11,321 bases of DNA from DATMNI01 sp035570275 (GCA_035570275.1 DATMNI010000411.1:1-11321), one strand, 5' to 3'; positions 1 to 6,938 are shown, numbered from the stretch's first letter. The notes: a model not told the origin generated them from the letters alone. Numbers and translations are program-made.

Positions 1-651
1 ACTGGCCACGTCCTGGTTGCCGGCGTTCTTGCGCAGCGGCCCCAGCCGGTTGAAGCCGCTGGCCACCAGGAAGGTTGTGTTCCTGGCGTCCATCTCGTCG
101 CCCGCCAGTTGCTCCTTCACGAACTGCGCGTACGGCTTGTCTTCGTTAAAGCTCTGCACCACGTAGTCGCGGTAGCGCCAGGCGTCGGGCCGGTGCATGT
201 CGTACTCGTAGCCGTCGGTTTCGGCGAAACGTACCACGTCCAGCCAATGATGGCCCCACTGCTCGCCGTAGTGCGGCGACGCCAGAAGCCGGTCCACCAC
301 CTTTTCCCAAGCGCCGGAAGATTTATCGGCCACGAAGGCGTCAATCTCCTCCGGGGTCGGCGGCAGGCCGGTCAGGTCGAAGGTAACCCGGCGGATCAGC
401 GTGGCGCGGTCGGCTGCCGGCGCCGGTTTGAGCCCGGCTTTTCTGAGGCCGGTCAGGATAAAGGCATCCAAGGGAGTCTTCACCCAAGCCTTGCCGGCAG
501 GGTCGGCGAAGGTGGGCACCGCCGCGTCTTTTCTCGGCTGAAAGGCCCAGTGGCGGCGCTCCACGGCCGTGTAGGTGCCGAGCGGCGCGACTGCCACTTC
601 GGCAGCCGACAACATGAACGCGGCCCCAAGAACCGCGACGTATGCCTTCAT
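1..651 (-). CDS. Secreted DUF1549-domain protein (C-terminus beyond the window)
   Basis: Reading the minus strand from ATG at 651 gives 217 codons without a stop to the left edge, so the gene is cut by the window. A short hydrophobic N-terminus (about residues 3-17) looks like a signal peptide. Residues about 34-185 match the DUF1549 (PSCyt2) family of planctomycete- and acidobacteria-type proteins: HWAFQP near 35-39, ADRATLIRRVTFDLTGLPPTPEEIDAF at about 80-106 (conserved R88, D92, G95, P97, P98, P100), SPHYGEQWGHHWLDV at 125-139, and FVKEQLAGDE at 177-186. Family members usually continue into a DUF1553 domain and often carry an N-terminal cytochrome c domain. No CxxCH motif lies before DUF1549 here, so this is the short form. 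A GAGGGA Shine-Dalgarno (658-663) six bases upstream supports the start. The biochemical role of the family is not established; such genes are often paired with a DUF1501 gene, which would lie left of the window. Confidence 0.92.
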   Translation of the reverse strand, partial: MKAYVAVLGAAFMLSAAEVAVAPLGTYTAVERRHWAFQPRKDAAVPTFADPAGKAWVKTPLDAFILTGLRKAGLKPAPAADRATLIRRVTFDLTGLPPTPEEIDAFVADKSSGAWEKVVDRLLASPHYGEQWGHHWLDVVRFAETDGYEYDMHRPDAWRYRDYVVQSFNEDKPYAQFVKEQLAGDEMDARNTTFLVASGFNRLGPLRKNAGNQDVAS

Positions 652-671
652 AATAAGTCCCTCATCACTCT

Positions 672-770
672 CCGCTCCCTGACGGTCACGGCTCCGAAGC
701 GCCCTTCCGGCTCGGAAGCGGCCTTCCGATGCCGAAGCGGCCTTACGGAGCCGCGCGCGTAAGCAAGCGG
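672..770. repeat. REP/BIME-like element: 24-bp imperfect inverted repeat around three 19-bp tandem units
   Basis: Two 24-bp arms (672-695 and 747-770) are inverted copies matching at 17 of 24 positions, both including the core GGAGCC/GGCTCC. Between them lie three 19-bp tandem copies: CTCCGAAGCGCCCTTCCGG (692-710), CTCGGAAGCGGCCTTCCGA (711-729) and TGCCGAAGCGGCCTTACGG (730-748). The element is upstream of the DUF1549 gene and downstream of the lipoprotein gene, both read leftward, so it could also act as a transcript terminator or a structured RNA. The rest of the 652-944 gap shows no supportable gene. Confidence 0.6.
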
Positions 771-944
771 TCAGAACCGAATCCGCGATACACCAATGAT
801 AGTGCCATTCGGGCTCTACCGGTTACTGAGGCTCGTCCCCGCGGCGGGCCGGGCAATCCCCCAGACCGAAAACTCAGACGGAAGATATCATATGCGGTCA
901 CCGAAGTCACGTATCTGACGGTCGGGGCCGGGGGCCGGGGAAAC

Positions 945-1565
945 TCAGAGCTCGCTGGCGCTGAAACTGTACTTCGATTGCAGTGCCGCCAGCGCGGTGC
1001 CGAGTGCATCTTCCGGCGGCTTGTAGGCGCCGAGCAGCGCATCCACTTTTCCAACTCCGTCCGGGTACGTGTCTCCCGCGTAGGTCTTACTTTGTTTATA
1101 TTCCAGAAACTGCGGTGCGGCCTGCTCCAACAACGCGCGCATGTCCTGCAGCAGGCGCTGCCGTTTGGTCAGTTGGGTGGTTAACTCATTGCGGACAGTC
1201 CGTGGATACTCCTCTTTGAGAGGCTGGCTGTCAATTGCCTCACGCACCTGACTCAATTGCGCGCTGATCGCCAGGGCGGACTTCGCCAGTCCCGCGGCCA
1301 CCGCGGCGTTTTGATCCAACTCGGCCCCACGGCCCGCCCCGTTGGCCGTGATGCCGCTGCACCAGGCACGGGCGCTGCTTATAAAGTCCTTTTCGATGGC
1401 GTTGGCGTCGGCAAAGTTAGCCTTCTTTCCGGTGAGCGCCTTCGCCAATTGAACCGCTTCGGTCCGCTCTTGCTTGCCGCAGCCCGTCATGCACAGGGCA
1501 GCAGCCAACAACCAGCCCAACAACCGGCCCAACACCAGGCAATGTCGTGAGTTTAAGCTGACCAT
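945..1565 (-). CDS. Putative lipoprotein of unknown function
   Basis: The product is 206 residues. The N-terminus has R7 and H8, a hydrophobic stretch at about 10-25, then MTGC with Cys29, which fits a lipoprotein signal (lipobox-like, although Met rather than Leu is at -3). The mature part is mostly helical in character, rich in Ala, Leu, Lys and Gln, with possible amphipathic or coiled-coil segments around 85-155 (for example QLTKRQRLLQDMRALLEQA). I recognise no family. It is probably membrane-anchored in the periplasm or inner leaflet of the outer membrane. It stands alone: the divergent catalase gene begins 195 bp to the right, and a repeat-rich gap lies to the left. No strong Shine-Dalgarno precedes the ATG at 1565, but this start gives the complete signal peptide. 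Codon use and lack of internal stops support a real gene. Confidence 0.75.
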   Translation of the reverse strand: MVSLNSRHCLVLGRLLGWLLAAALCMTGCGKQERTEAVQLAKALTGKKANFADANAIEKDFISSARAWCSGITANGAGRGAELDQNAAVAAGLAKSALAISAQLSQVREAIDSQPLKEEYPRTVRNELTTQLTKRQRLLQDMRALLEQAAPQFLEYKQSKTYAGDTYPDGVGKVDALLGAYKPPEDALGTALAALQSKYSFSASEL

Positions 1566-1625
1566 GTCCGTTACCCGTTAGCGACCCAAGTATAAGCCGT
1601 TTCTCCGAGGGTGTCCATCCGTTGC

Positions 1626-1669
1626 GACGTCCGTTGACGTCCGTAGCACCGCACCGGCCGCATGCGGCC
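1626..1669. promoter_or_regulatory. Candidate operator: two GACGTCCGT repeats plus a 14-bp palindrome
   Basis: Between the divergent lipoprotein and catalase genes, GACGTCCGT occurs at 1626-1634 and 1636-1644, a 10-bp spacing of one helical turn. It is followed by the perfect 14-bp palindrome GGCCGCATGCGGCC at 1656-1669. The position suits a regulator binding site controlling either gene. A TAAGAT at 1725-1730 could be a -10 box for the catalase gene, but no convincing -35 is seen. Function is inferred from symmetry and place only. Confidence 0.3.
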
Positions 1670-1760
1670 TTCGCGAGTGTGAAAACGCGCACCGATAGCA
1701 GCGGCGATCCGCATCTCTCTGAAGTAAGATTAGCCTTGGGAAACCCAGAGGGGAGGCAAC

Positions 1761-2735
1761 ATGCCACTTCCATCGGACGAGAGGCTCATCCAGCTTGGTA
1801 ACGACTTGATTGAGCAATTCAATACCATTTTCGGCCGGCATCCCGGCTTTCGCCCGGCTCACGCCAAGGGCATTCTGCTGACGGGCACGTTCCGGCCGTC
1901 TCCCGAAGCCGCATCTCTCACACGGGCTCCGCACATCAGCCGTACGTCCACTCCGGTGACGGTGCGGTTCTCCAACTCGACGGGGATTCCTGTGATCCCC
2001 GATACCGACCCCAATGCAAACCCTCGCGGTCTGGCGATCCGGTTCCACCTGGCAGATCACGTTCACACCGACATCATCGGCCATTCGGCGGACGGATTCC
2101 CGACCAGAACCGGCCAGGAGTTCCTGGAATTTCTGCGCGCCGTCGCCGCCAGCGACCCGTCGAAGCCCTCGCCATCTCCGGTCGAGGTCTTCCTCGGCAC
2201 ACATCCGGCCGCCCTCGCCTACGTGCAGACGCCCAAGCCCGCTCCTTCCAGTTTCGCCAGGGAAGCCTACTTCGGCGTGACGGCGTTCCGTTTCATCAAC
2301 CAGGATGGAATCACCCGGCACGGGCGCTACCGGATTACTCCGGACGCAGGCATCGAACATCTTGACGATGCGGCCCTCCAGGGCCAGGTTGCCGGCTACC
2401 TGTTCGAAGAGCTTGCGTCTCGCATTCGGGCGGGCTCCGTCGGGTTCCATGTTCAGGTACAAATCGCCGGCGCGGGCGACGTCGTGGATGACGCCACCAT
2501 CCACTGGCCCGTCGATCGGCCGTCGATCGATTTCGGCACCGTCGTCCTCACCGCGCAGGCGCCGGACAACGAAATGCAGCAACAGCGGATCATCTTCGAC
2601 CCGATTCCGCGCGTGGACGGTATCGAGCCCTCGGATGACCCTCTGCTGGAGTTGCGTGCCGCCATTTATCTGCTGAGCGGCCGCCGCCGGCGCCAGGCGG
2701 GAGAAACCGAATCCCGGCTTTCGACCTCCGTTTAA
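1761..2735 (+). CDS. Catalase-family heme peroxidase (SrpA-like small catalase)
   Basis: The protein has 324 residues, much shorter than classical catalases (about 480 or more), which fits the small catalase-related peroxidase group typified by SrpA. Visible family marks are the distal His in RPAHAKG (H34), VRFSNSTG (68-75), DPNANPRGLAIRF (83-95), the long stretch EAYFGVTAFRFINQDG (168-183) with RYRI (189-192), and near the C-terminus DPLLELRAAIYLLSGRRR, in which R299 and Y303 form the R-x-x-x-Y arrangement of the proximal heme ligand. The segment corresponding to the distal Asn region reads GHSADGFP (107-114) with no Asn, which may weaken true catalase activity and favour peroxidase use. No signal peptide is seen, so it is probably cytoplasmic, removing peroxides or oxidising organic donors. 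The start is firm: AGAGGGGAGG (1747-1756) is an excellent Shine-Dalgarno. It appears monocistronic; the next gene begins 104 bp downstream after an inverted repeat. Confidence 0.92.
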   Translation: MPLPSDERLIQLGNDLIEQFNTIFGRHPGFRPAHAKGILLTGTFRPSPEAASLTRAPHISRTSTPVTVRFSNSTGIPVIPDTDPNANPRGLAIRFHLADHVHTDIIGHSADGFPTRTGQEFLEFLRAVAASDPSKPSPSPVEVFLGTHPAALAYVQTPKPAPSSFAREAYFGVTAFRFINQDGITRHGRYRITPDAGIEHLDDAALQGQVAGYLFEELASRIRAGSVGFHVQVQIAGAGDVVDDATIHWPVDRPSIDFGTVVLTAQAPDNEMQQQRIIFDPIPRVDGIEPSDDPLLELRAAIYLLSGRRRRQAGETESRLSTSV

Positions 2736-2768
2736 GATCGCGGAAGCTGAGGGATGGCGGTCGATCTG

Positions 2769-2796
2769 GCGTCGGCGGGCAGTCGGCAGCCGACGC
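2769..2796 (+). promoter_or_regulatory. 8-bp inverted repeat between catalase and TA cassette (operator or terminator)
   Basis: GCGTCGGC (2769-2776) and GCCGACGC (2789-2796) are perfect inverted arms around a 12-base spacer that itself holds a second GTCGGC/GCCGAC pairing. No T-run follows, so an intrinsic terminator for the catalase gene is weakly supported. It also lies 44 bp before the DUF433 start, with TAGAAT (2817-2822) as a possible -10, which suits an autoregulatory operator of a toxin-antitoxin operon. Either reading is inference. Confidence 0.35.
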
Positions 2797-2839
2797 AACT
2801 GCAGACGTGTCTGTTCTAGAATGAAGACCGGGGAAGATC

Positions 2840-3103
2840 ATGTCAGACTGGCCTCCGGCCGCCTATAAGAGCTATCGGTGGATAGTCGCCGACCCGCCGC
2901 TCTTGGGTGGAAAACTTGCGATTCGCGGCACCCGGCTGTCGGTTTCCCTTATCCTCGAATGCCTCGCGAGTGGCATGTCACTGGAAGACATCGACGAGGC
3001 ATTCGATGGCGCGTTTCCACATGAGGCCTTGCCCGAAGCTTTGAAGGTCGCTTCGGAATTCACGCCGATTACGTCATCTTTGGATTCCGATATTTCGAGG
3101 TAA
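2840..3103 (+). CDS. DUF433-domain protein (antitoxin-like)
   Basis: The 87-residue product carries the DUF433 signature: a start region with IVADPPLLGGKLAIRGTRLS (15-34), where GGK and IRGTR are the hallmark, then SLILECLASGMSLEDIDEAF (36-55), a helix-turn-helix-like part, and a terminal helix at about 62-73. DUF433 proteins are small and commonly sit as the presumed antitoxin in front of a DUF5615 PIN-like toxin. Here no DUF5615 gene follows; an RHH antitoxin starts 8 bp after the stop, so the three small genes probably form one transcript. GGGGAAG (2830-2836) is a usable Shine-Dalgarno. The residues after about 75 are not conserved-looking. It may serve as a DNA-binding autoregulator of the cassette or be a leftover of another TA pair. 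Confidence 0.88.
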   Translation: MSDWPPAAYKSYRWIVADPPLLGGKLAIRGTRLSVSLILECLASGMSLEDIDEAFDGAFPHEALPEALKVASEFTPITSSLDSDISR

Positions 3104-3111
3104 ACTGAACC

Positions 3112-3366
3112 ATGTCACTCACCCTGACGCTCGACCATCACGGCGAGCAGCTCGTCGCGGCCCACCTCCGCACCGGCCGCTACCACTCGGCCGAAGAGGT
3201 CGTCACCCACGCCCTCGAAACTCTGGCCGCGAAGGAACCCCCCAGTCCGCCCACGCGGACAATGACCCCTGCCGAGGCCGTGGCCGATATTCGCGAACTC
3301 CGCAAAGGCGTCACGCTCGGCGGTCTTCGAATCAAGGATCTCATCAACGAGGGCCGCAAATACTGA
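3112..3366 (+). CDS. Ribbon-helix-helix antitoxin of a VapBC-type pair
   Basis: The 84-residue protein starts with a ParD/RHH-like segment: SLTLTLDHHGEQLVAAHLRTGRYHSAEEVVTHALETLAAKE (2-42), a beta strand followed by two helices with the GRYHSAEEVV turn typical of DNA-binding antitoxins. The C-terminal part, ADIRELRKGVTLGGLRIKDLINEGRKY (58-84), resembles the toxin-binding tail common to VapB-like antitoxins. It begins 8 bp after the DUF433 stop, and its TGA overlaps the ATG of the PIN gene by one base (TGATG at 3364-3368), indicating translational coupling. Its expected role is to bind and neutralise the PIN RNase and to repress the operon. The gene is intact although its toxin is not. Confidence 0.85.
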   Translation: MSLTLTLDHHGEQLVAAHLRTGRYHSAEEVVTHALETLAAKEPPSPPTRTMTPAEAVADIRELRKGVTLGGLRIKDLINEGRKY

Positions 3367-3783
3367 TGCCCGGTTTCGTGGCCGACGCTTCCGCCACGCT
3401 CCCATGGTGCTTCGCCGACGAAGCCACGCCAGCGACCGAGGCGCTGCTTGAGCGCCTTCGCGCGGGCGAACCTGGCGTCGTGCCCGCTCACTGGTCTACG
3501 GAAGTTGAATGGCCTCCTCATGGCCGTACGCCGAGGCCGGCTGGATCTGGACCGGGTTGCTCGGTTTGCTAATGATTTGGCGGCGCTACCGATTCGGATG
3601 GAACCACCTCACGCCCCGGCCGCCTGGGACGCCATGATCCGACTGGCCGCCCGGCATCAACTCACCGTTTACGACGCCGCCTATCTGGAACTCGCGCAGC
3701 GCACTGCTCTTCCCCTGGCCACCCTCGACCGCGATTTGCGGAGAGCAGCGCTGGCCGTGAGCGTCAATCTGATGGAAACATGA
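3366..3783 (+). pseudogene. vapC: PIN-domain RNase toxin (VapC-like), frameshifted
   Basis: Two reading frames together give a full PIN domain. The first (from ATG 3366) yields FVADASATLPWCFADEATP through VVPAHWSTEV, with the first acid D7 and the second E46. After GTT (3504-3506) the homologous reading continues at AAT (3508-3510) in the next frame: NGLLMAVRRGRLDLDRV to LTVYDAAYLELAQ and LATLDRDLRRA, containing the remaining two active-site acids (codons at about 3673 and 3727). Family members read EV-ANALL at the joint, so loss of two bases from an Ala codon (leaving one G at 3507) explains the break. Restored length is about 139 residues, normal for VapC. As it stands, frame one ends at 3572 after 68 residues, so the RNase should be dead unless the shift is a sequencing error or is bypassed. 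No obvious slippery heptamer is present. Confidence 0.85.
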
Positions 3784-4048
3784 GCGCAGACTTGCTGGTC
3801 GCGCCTATGGAGATCGTGGTGCCCTTTGCAGCATTGAGAAGGTAAAGGTAGAAAAGCGGACGTTATTGCGGTTCGTCGAGTTCTCCATCGCGCATATCTC
3901 GAACGCCAATACGCGCCTGATGTCGCACTCGCCCCAGGCGTCGCTGGGCAGATCCGGATGCTTTGGTAGCCCACCGGCAAACGAATCGCAGGGCGCGCAG
4001 GGATTCCATGGGCCATCTGCGGCCGATTGTTGTCTGATTGTAAATTTT
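3784..4048. other. Intergenic stretch without a supported gene
   Basis: Between the PIN gene and the hairpin block nothing convincing is coded. Open frames exist on both strands (for example minus 3805-4152 and plus 3866-4165), but they overlap each other, run into the downstream hairpin repeat, and show no family features or Shine-Dalgarno sequences. A 21-codon ORF (3780-3845) overlaps the toxin stop as ATGA but is too short to judge. The stretch may be decayed coding DNA. Confidence 0.5.
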
Positions 4049-4147
4049 AATCCGCCAACTCGATGCGTAGCGAGCCAGCCCGTGTTGGCGGATTTGACGC
4101 AACTTGCGGCAGGCGGATTGCCAATCCGCCGCAGGTTAGCAACCTGC
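4049..4147. repeat. Three consecutive hairpins, REP/MITE-like, between convergent genes
   Basis: Hairpin 1 has perfect 11-bp arms AATCCGCCAAC (4049-4059) and GTTGGCGGATT (4084-4094). Hairpin 2 is GGCGGATT (4112-4119), loop GCC, AATCCGCC (4123-4130). Hairpin 3 follows directly: GCAGGTT (4131-4137), loop AGC, AACCTGC (4141-4147). Hairpins 1 and 2 share the GGCGGATT/AATCCGCC core, giving four copies of it. The block lies just past the end of the minus-strand kinase gene and downstream of the plus-strand toxin gene, so it may serve as a two-way terminator. The composition suggests an interspersed family; copy number elsewhere is unknown. Confidence 0.65.
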
Positions 4148-4161
4148 CCCACATACCGCCT

Positions 4162-6807
4162 TTAGGTCTCAGGCATCAGCGGGCGCCCAGCCAATGCGGT
4201 CCTGAATCCGTATAGCGCGATCAGCGCCACCACCACGGGCGGAATGAGCGCGAGGCCGATATACCAGGATGAGAAATCCAAAGTCGGCGGGCACGATTCC
4301 AGAATTTGCAGGCCGGCATGGGCGGCGATGGCGGCCAGCAAACCGAACCGCAAGAGGATGAAGGCGCCCACCGCGCCAGAGATTGCGGCCACTGGATAGT
4401 CCACCCACGGCGTGCTCGAGCCGAAGGCTGCCGTGAGCGCGGTAATCGCCACAAACACCAGGCTCGCGATCCACTGTTTGCGCAGCACCACGCGCAGCAG
4501 GAAGAGGATGAACAAATCCAGCAGGCCGCCGAAGATGCCGTTGTTCAGGCCGTTCAACAAGCTGGCGAGTTCGTAGCGAACGCCCGTCAAAGCTTCCAGG
4601 GCTGGCATATAGGGCTGGCCTCCATTCCCTTGGAAAGCCGTCCCGGCCAGTTGCAAGATGGCCAGCAGAGTGCCGAACCCCAAGCCGTACAGCAGGTCCC
4701 GGCCCACCAGCGGGTCGCGCAGGCCTTTCGCCCGAAACCGGTTCCAGCCGATGATGGTATGGGGCCAACTGCGCCGTACCCACGGTTCCAGCGCGATATA
4801 GAAGACCCAGACCGCGCCGCCGTTGATCAGCGCCGTGGAGACGGTCGACCAAAACCCGTTCAGTTCCGAGAGAGTGCCGGTGTGATGGGCGAACAACATG
4901 CGCGAGCCGGCCATCCAGACGAAATAGAGTCCTCCCATTTTTAATGCGCCCCGTTGATCGGACTTGCCGCTGCGCGCATGGCGCCAGGCGATTACGCAGG
5001 CGGAGAACAGCGCCAGATAGACCACGATCAAGGATGGGATCTGGTTGGTTGTGCCGGCCGGAACGGGTCTTTGTTCCGGGACCGACCAGGGCCCGCTGAT
5101 CCGGAAGAATACTGGCCTGCCGCGCCAGGCTGCGGCCTCCACCCGCAACTTCGTGGCGGCGGGTTCGACCACGCCCGTCCACGCCGCCCGCGCGTCCGCG
5201 TTGGTCAAAGGCGACCATTGCGGGTCGGTGGGCTGAAATTTCGACATGTCCAACCCGGCCGCTTGAAACAGACGGCTCCATTCGAAGGGGGCGGCCGGTT
5301 GGGCGGCTGGAGCCTCCACTTGCGGCGTTAAGGTTTCGAATTGCAGCAACTTGCCGTCCAGGTCGGTTCGCAGCCGCACCATGCCCGAGGTTTCCATGGG
5401 CGGGTCCGAGAAACTCACCGCCACGTTGAATCCGCGGACAGCTGCAATCGGTGCGGGACTCTGGCGATACCAAAAGTGGATGAGCGGCGGATGTCCCGCG
5501 GCCGGGTTTTGCCAGCGGGATTTCGCCTCGGCGGGATGCCGATTGAGATAATCGACGTAATTGTCGTTGTAGTGCAGTCCCCACGCGCGGTCGGCTGGAC
5601 GGGCGGTGTAGCCGAGGCTTTGGACCACCTTCTGCGCGTCGCGCGACAGGGCCTCTGGCGAGTTCTCAATGGGCAGTTTCGCCGTAAGGGTTTGGCTAGG
5701 CGCCAAAGCCTCCACGATCGCCAGGCCCGCCAGAACGGCGGCCAGCCAGGCGATCGCCACTTTGGGCGCCAGACCTTCGGTTTCGCCGGCTGCCACTACC
5801 TGGTCGGGCGATGGAGTTTCGCCGGCGGCGAGGGCGGCGGCCAGCGGATCGCCGCCGGGCAACCCCGCGGCTACGGCGAGAACCGAGGAGGGACGCCGCC
5901 GCGGGTCTGGGTGGAGGCAGCGCATGATCACGCGCTCCACGGCCGGGTCCAGATCCTTCGCCACGGTGGTAATGCTGGCCGGCGCTGCCCGCTCCTGCAT
6001 CTGCATCAGTTCCATCAGCGAGGCGGCCTCAAAGGCGCGCTTGCCGGTGAAGAGTTCGTACAGCAGCAGACCCAGCGCGTAAATGTCGCTCTTGACCGTG
6101 ACCTCCGTGCCTGCTAGTTGCTCGGGAGACATGTAGGCCGGGGTTCCGCTGCGGATGTCGCCTTGCAGTTGGCCGGCCAGGCCCGCCAGTCCGAAATCCA
6201 TGATGACCACCTGGCCGCGCCCGTCGATCATGACATTGGCCGGTTTCAGATCGCGATGCAGCACGCCCTTTTCGTGCGCCGCCGCCAGCCCGGCGCAGAG
6301 CTTGCGCGCGGTCTCCACGGCTTTATCCACCGGCAACCGCCCGATGCGGCGAAGCAGGGAACCCAGGTCTTCGCCATCCACAAATTCCATGGAGATGTAA
6401 TGCAGGCCCTGGGTTTCGCCGATGTCGTACACGCGGCAGACGTTGGGGTGGCTGATCTGGCGCGCGATGCGCACTTCGTTGTAGAAGCGCGCCAGGGCAC
6501 GCTCGTCGCGGGATAGCGTTTCCGGCAGAAATTTCAGCGCCACCGCCTGCCCAAGCGTAAGGTCCGTGGCGCGGTAGACTTCGCCCATTCCGCCGCGGCC
6601 CAGAAGACCGGCGACGCGGTAACGCCCGGCCACCACGGTTCCGGGCAGGAATCGGCCCTCATCCACGCTGCTTTGCGAAGTCAGCCGGGGCTGGGAAACG
6701 GCGTCCAGCACCGTCTCCGCGGAGGTGGCGTCCAGAGCGGTCGCGCAAAAGGCGCAGAACCGGTTGTTATCGGCGCATTCGCGGGCGCAGGAAGGGCATC
6801 GCACCAT
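4162..6807 (-). CDS. Membrane Ser/Thr protein kinase with N-terminal zinc ribbon and multi-spanning C-terminal domain
   Basis: The product is 881 residues. Residues 4-21 hold CPSC and CAFC (C4, C7, C18, C21), a zinc ribbon. The Hanks-type kinase domain spans about 63-315: glycine loop LLGRGGMGEVY (68-78), catalytic Lys92 in VALK, helix-C Glu111, HRDLKPAN (184-191), DFG (204-206) and SPE (227-229). All catalytic residues are present, so an active kinase is expected. A membrane segment at about 350-368 leads to an extracytoplasmic part (about 370-590), then about seven or eight further hydrophobic segments (about 591-608, 622-640, 655-673, 705-722, 745-772, 778-797, 803-832, 846-866). Conserved-looking loops are EPWVRRSWP (674-682) and RDPLVGRD (697-704). 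The C-terminal membrane half is not a family I can name; it could be a sensor or transporter-like module. The glycosyltransferase gene lies 128 bp upstream on the same strand. The start follows a weak GGTGA and preserves the whole zinc ribbon. Confidence 0.93.
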   Translation of the reverse strand: MVRCPSCARECADNNRFCAFCATALDATSAETVLDAVSQPRLTSQSSVDEGRFLPGTVVAGRYRVAGLLGRGGMGEVYRATDLTLGQAVALKFLPETLSRDERALARFYNEVRIARQISHPNVCRVYDIGETQGLHYISMEFVDGEDLGSLLRRIGRLPVDKAVETARKLCAGLAAAHEKGVLHRDLKPANVMIDGRGQVVIMDFGLAGLAGQLQGDIRSGTPAYMSPEQLAGTEVTVKSDIYALGLLLYELFTGKRAFEAASLMELMQMQERAAPASITTVAKDLDPAVERVIMRCLHPDPRRRPSSVLAVAAGLPGGDPLAAALAAGETPSPDQVVAAGETEGLAPKVAIAWLAAVLAGLAIVEALAPSQTLTAKLPIENSPEALSRDAQKVVQSLGYTARPADRAWGLHYNDNYVDYLNRHPAEAKSRWQNPAAGHPPLIHFWYRQSPAPIAAVRGFNVAVSFSDPPMETSGMVRLRTDLDGKLLQFETLTPQVEAPAAQPAAPFEWSRLFQAAGLDMSKFQPTDPQWSPLTNADARAAWTGVVEPAATKLRVEAAAWRGRPVFFRISGPWSVPEQRPVPAGTTNQIPSLIVVYLALFSACVIAWRHARSGKSDQRGALKMGGLYFVWMAGSRMLFAHHTGTLSELNGFWSTVSTALINGGAVWVFYIALEPWVRRSWPHTIIGWNRFRAKGLRDPLVGRDLLYGLGFGTLLAILQLAGTAFQGNGGQPYMPALEALTGVRYELASLLNGLNNGIFGGLLDLFILFLLRVVLRKQWIASLVFVAITALTAAFGSSTPWVDYPVAAISGAVGAFILLRFGLLAAIAAHAGLQILESCPPTLDFSSWYIGLALIPPVVVALIALYGFRTALAGRPLMPET

Positions 6808-6845
6808 AGGGAATCACCAATGTTAGCGCGAAGGAAAAGCTTTCG

Positions 6846-6938
6846 GCGATCAGCCATCAGCGATCAGCTTGAACCTTGGCGTTTGCGCCGGCTGTGCTGG
6901 CTTCAAGCTGAAAGCCGATGGCTAATAGCTGATAGCTA
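6846..6938. repeat. Inverted and direct repeats between glycosyltransferase and kinase genes
   Basis: TCAGCTTGAA (6864-6873) and TTCAAGCTGA (6902-6911) are perfect 10-bp inverted arms. The symmetry continues imperfectly outwards through CAGCCATCAG on one side and GATGGCTAAT on the other. GCGATCAGC also occurs twice directly (6846-6854 and 6860-6868), and the loop includes a small GGCG/CGCC hairpin. The block sits immediately after the glycosyltransferase stop and may end or attenuate that transcript before the kinase gene. The AGCTGATAGCT-like wording is of interspersed-repeat type. Confidence 0.45.

Noticed and set aside
1578..2798. 406-residue open frame on the minus strand
   Set aside because: It lies wholly opposite the catalase gene, shows no family motifs, and is an expected open antisense frame in high-GC coding DNA.
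3780..3845. 21-codon ORF overlapping the toxin stop (ATGA)
   Set aside because: It is too short to judge and has no recognisable product; the overlap may be chance.
3805..4152. Minus-strand 115-residue frame in the gap after the toxin
   Set aside because: It begins inside the hairpin repeats, has no Shine-Dalgarno or known domain, and competes with other equally open frames.
4169..5584. 471-residue second minus-strand frame within the kinase region
   Set aside because: It is an alternative frame of the kinase gene, Arg/Gly/Pro-rich and without domains; the kinase frame has clear motifs and membrane segments.
5341..6117. 258-residue plus-strand frame opposite the kinase
   Set aside because: It is antisense to the conserved kinase domain and lacks any family feature.
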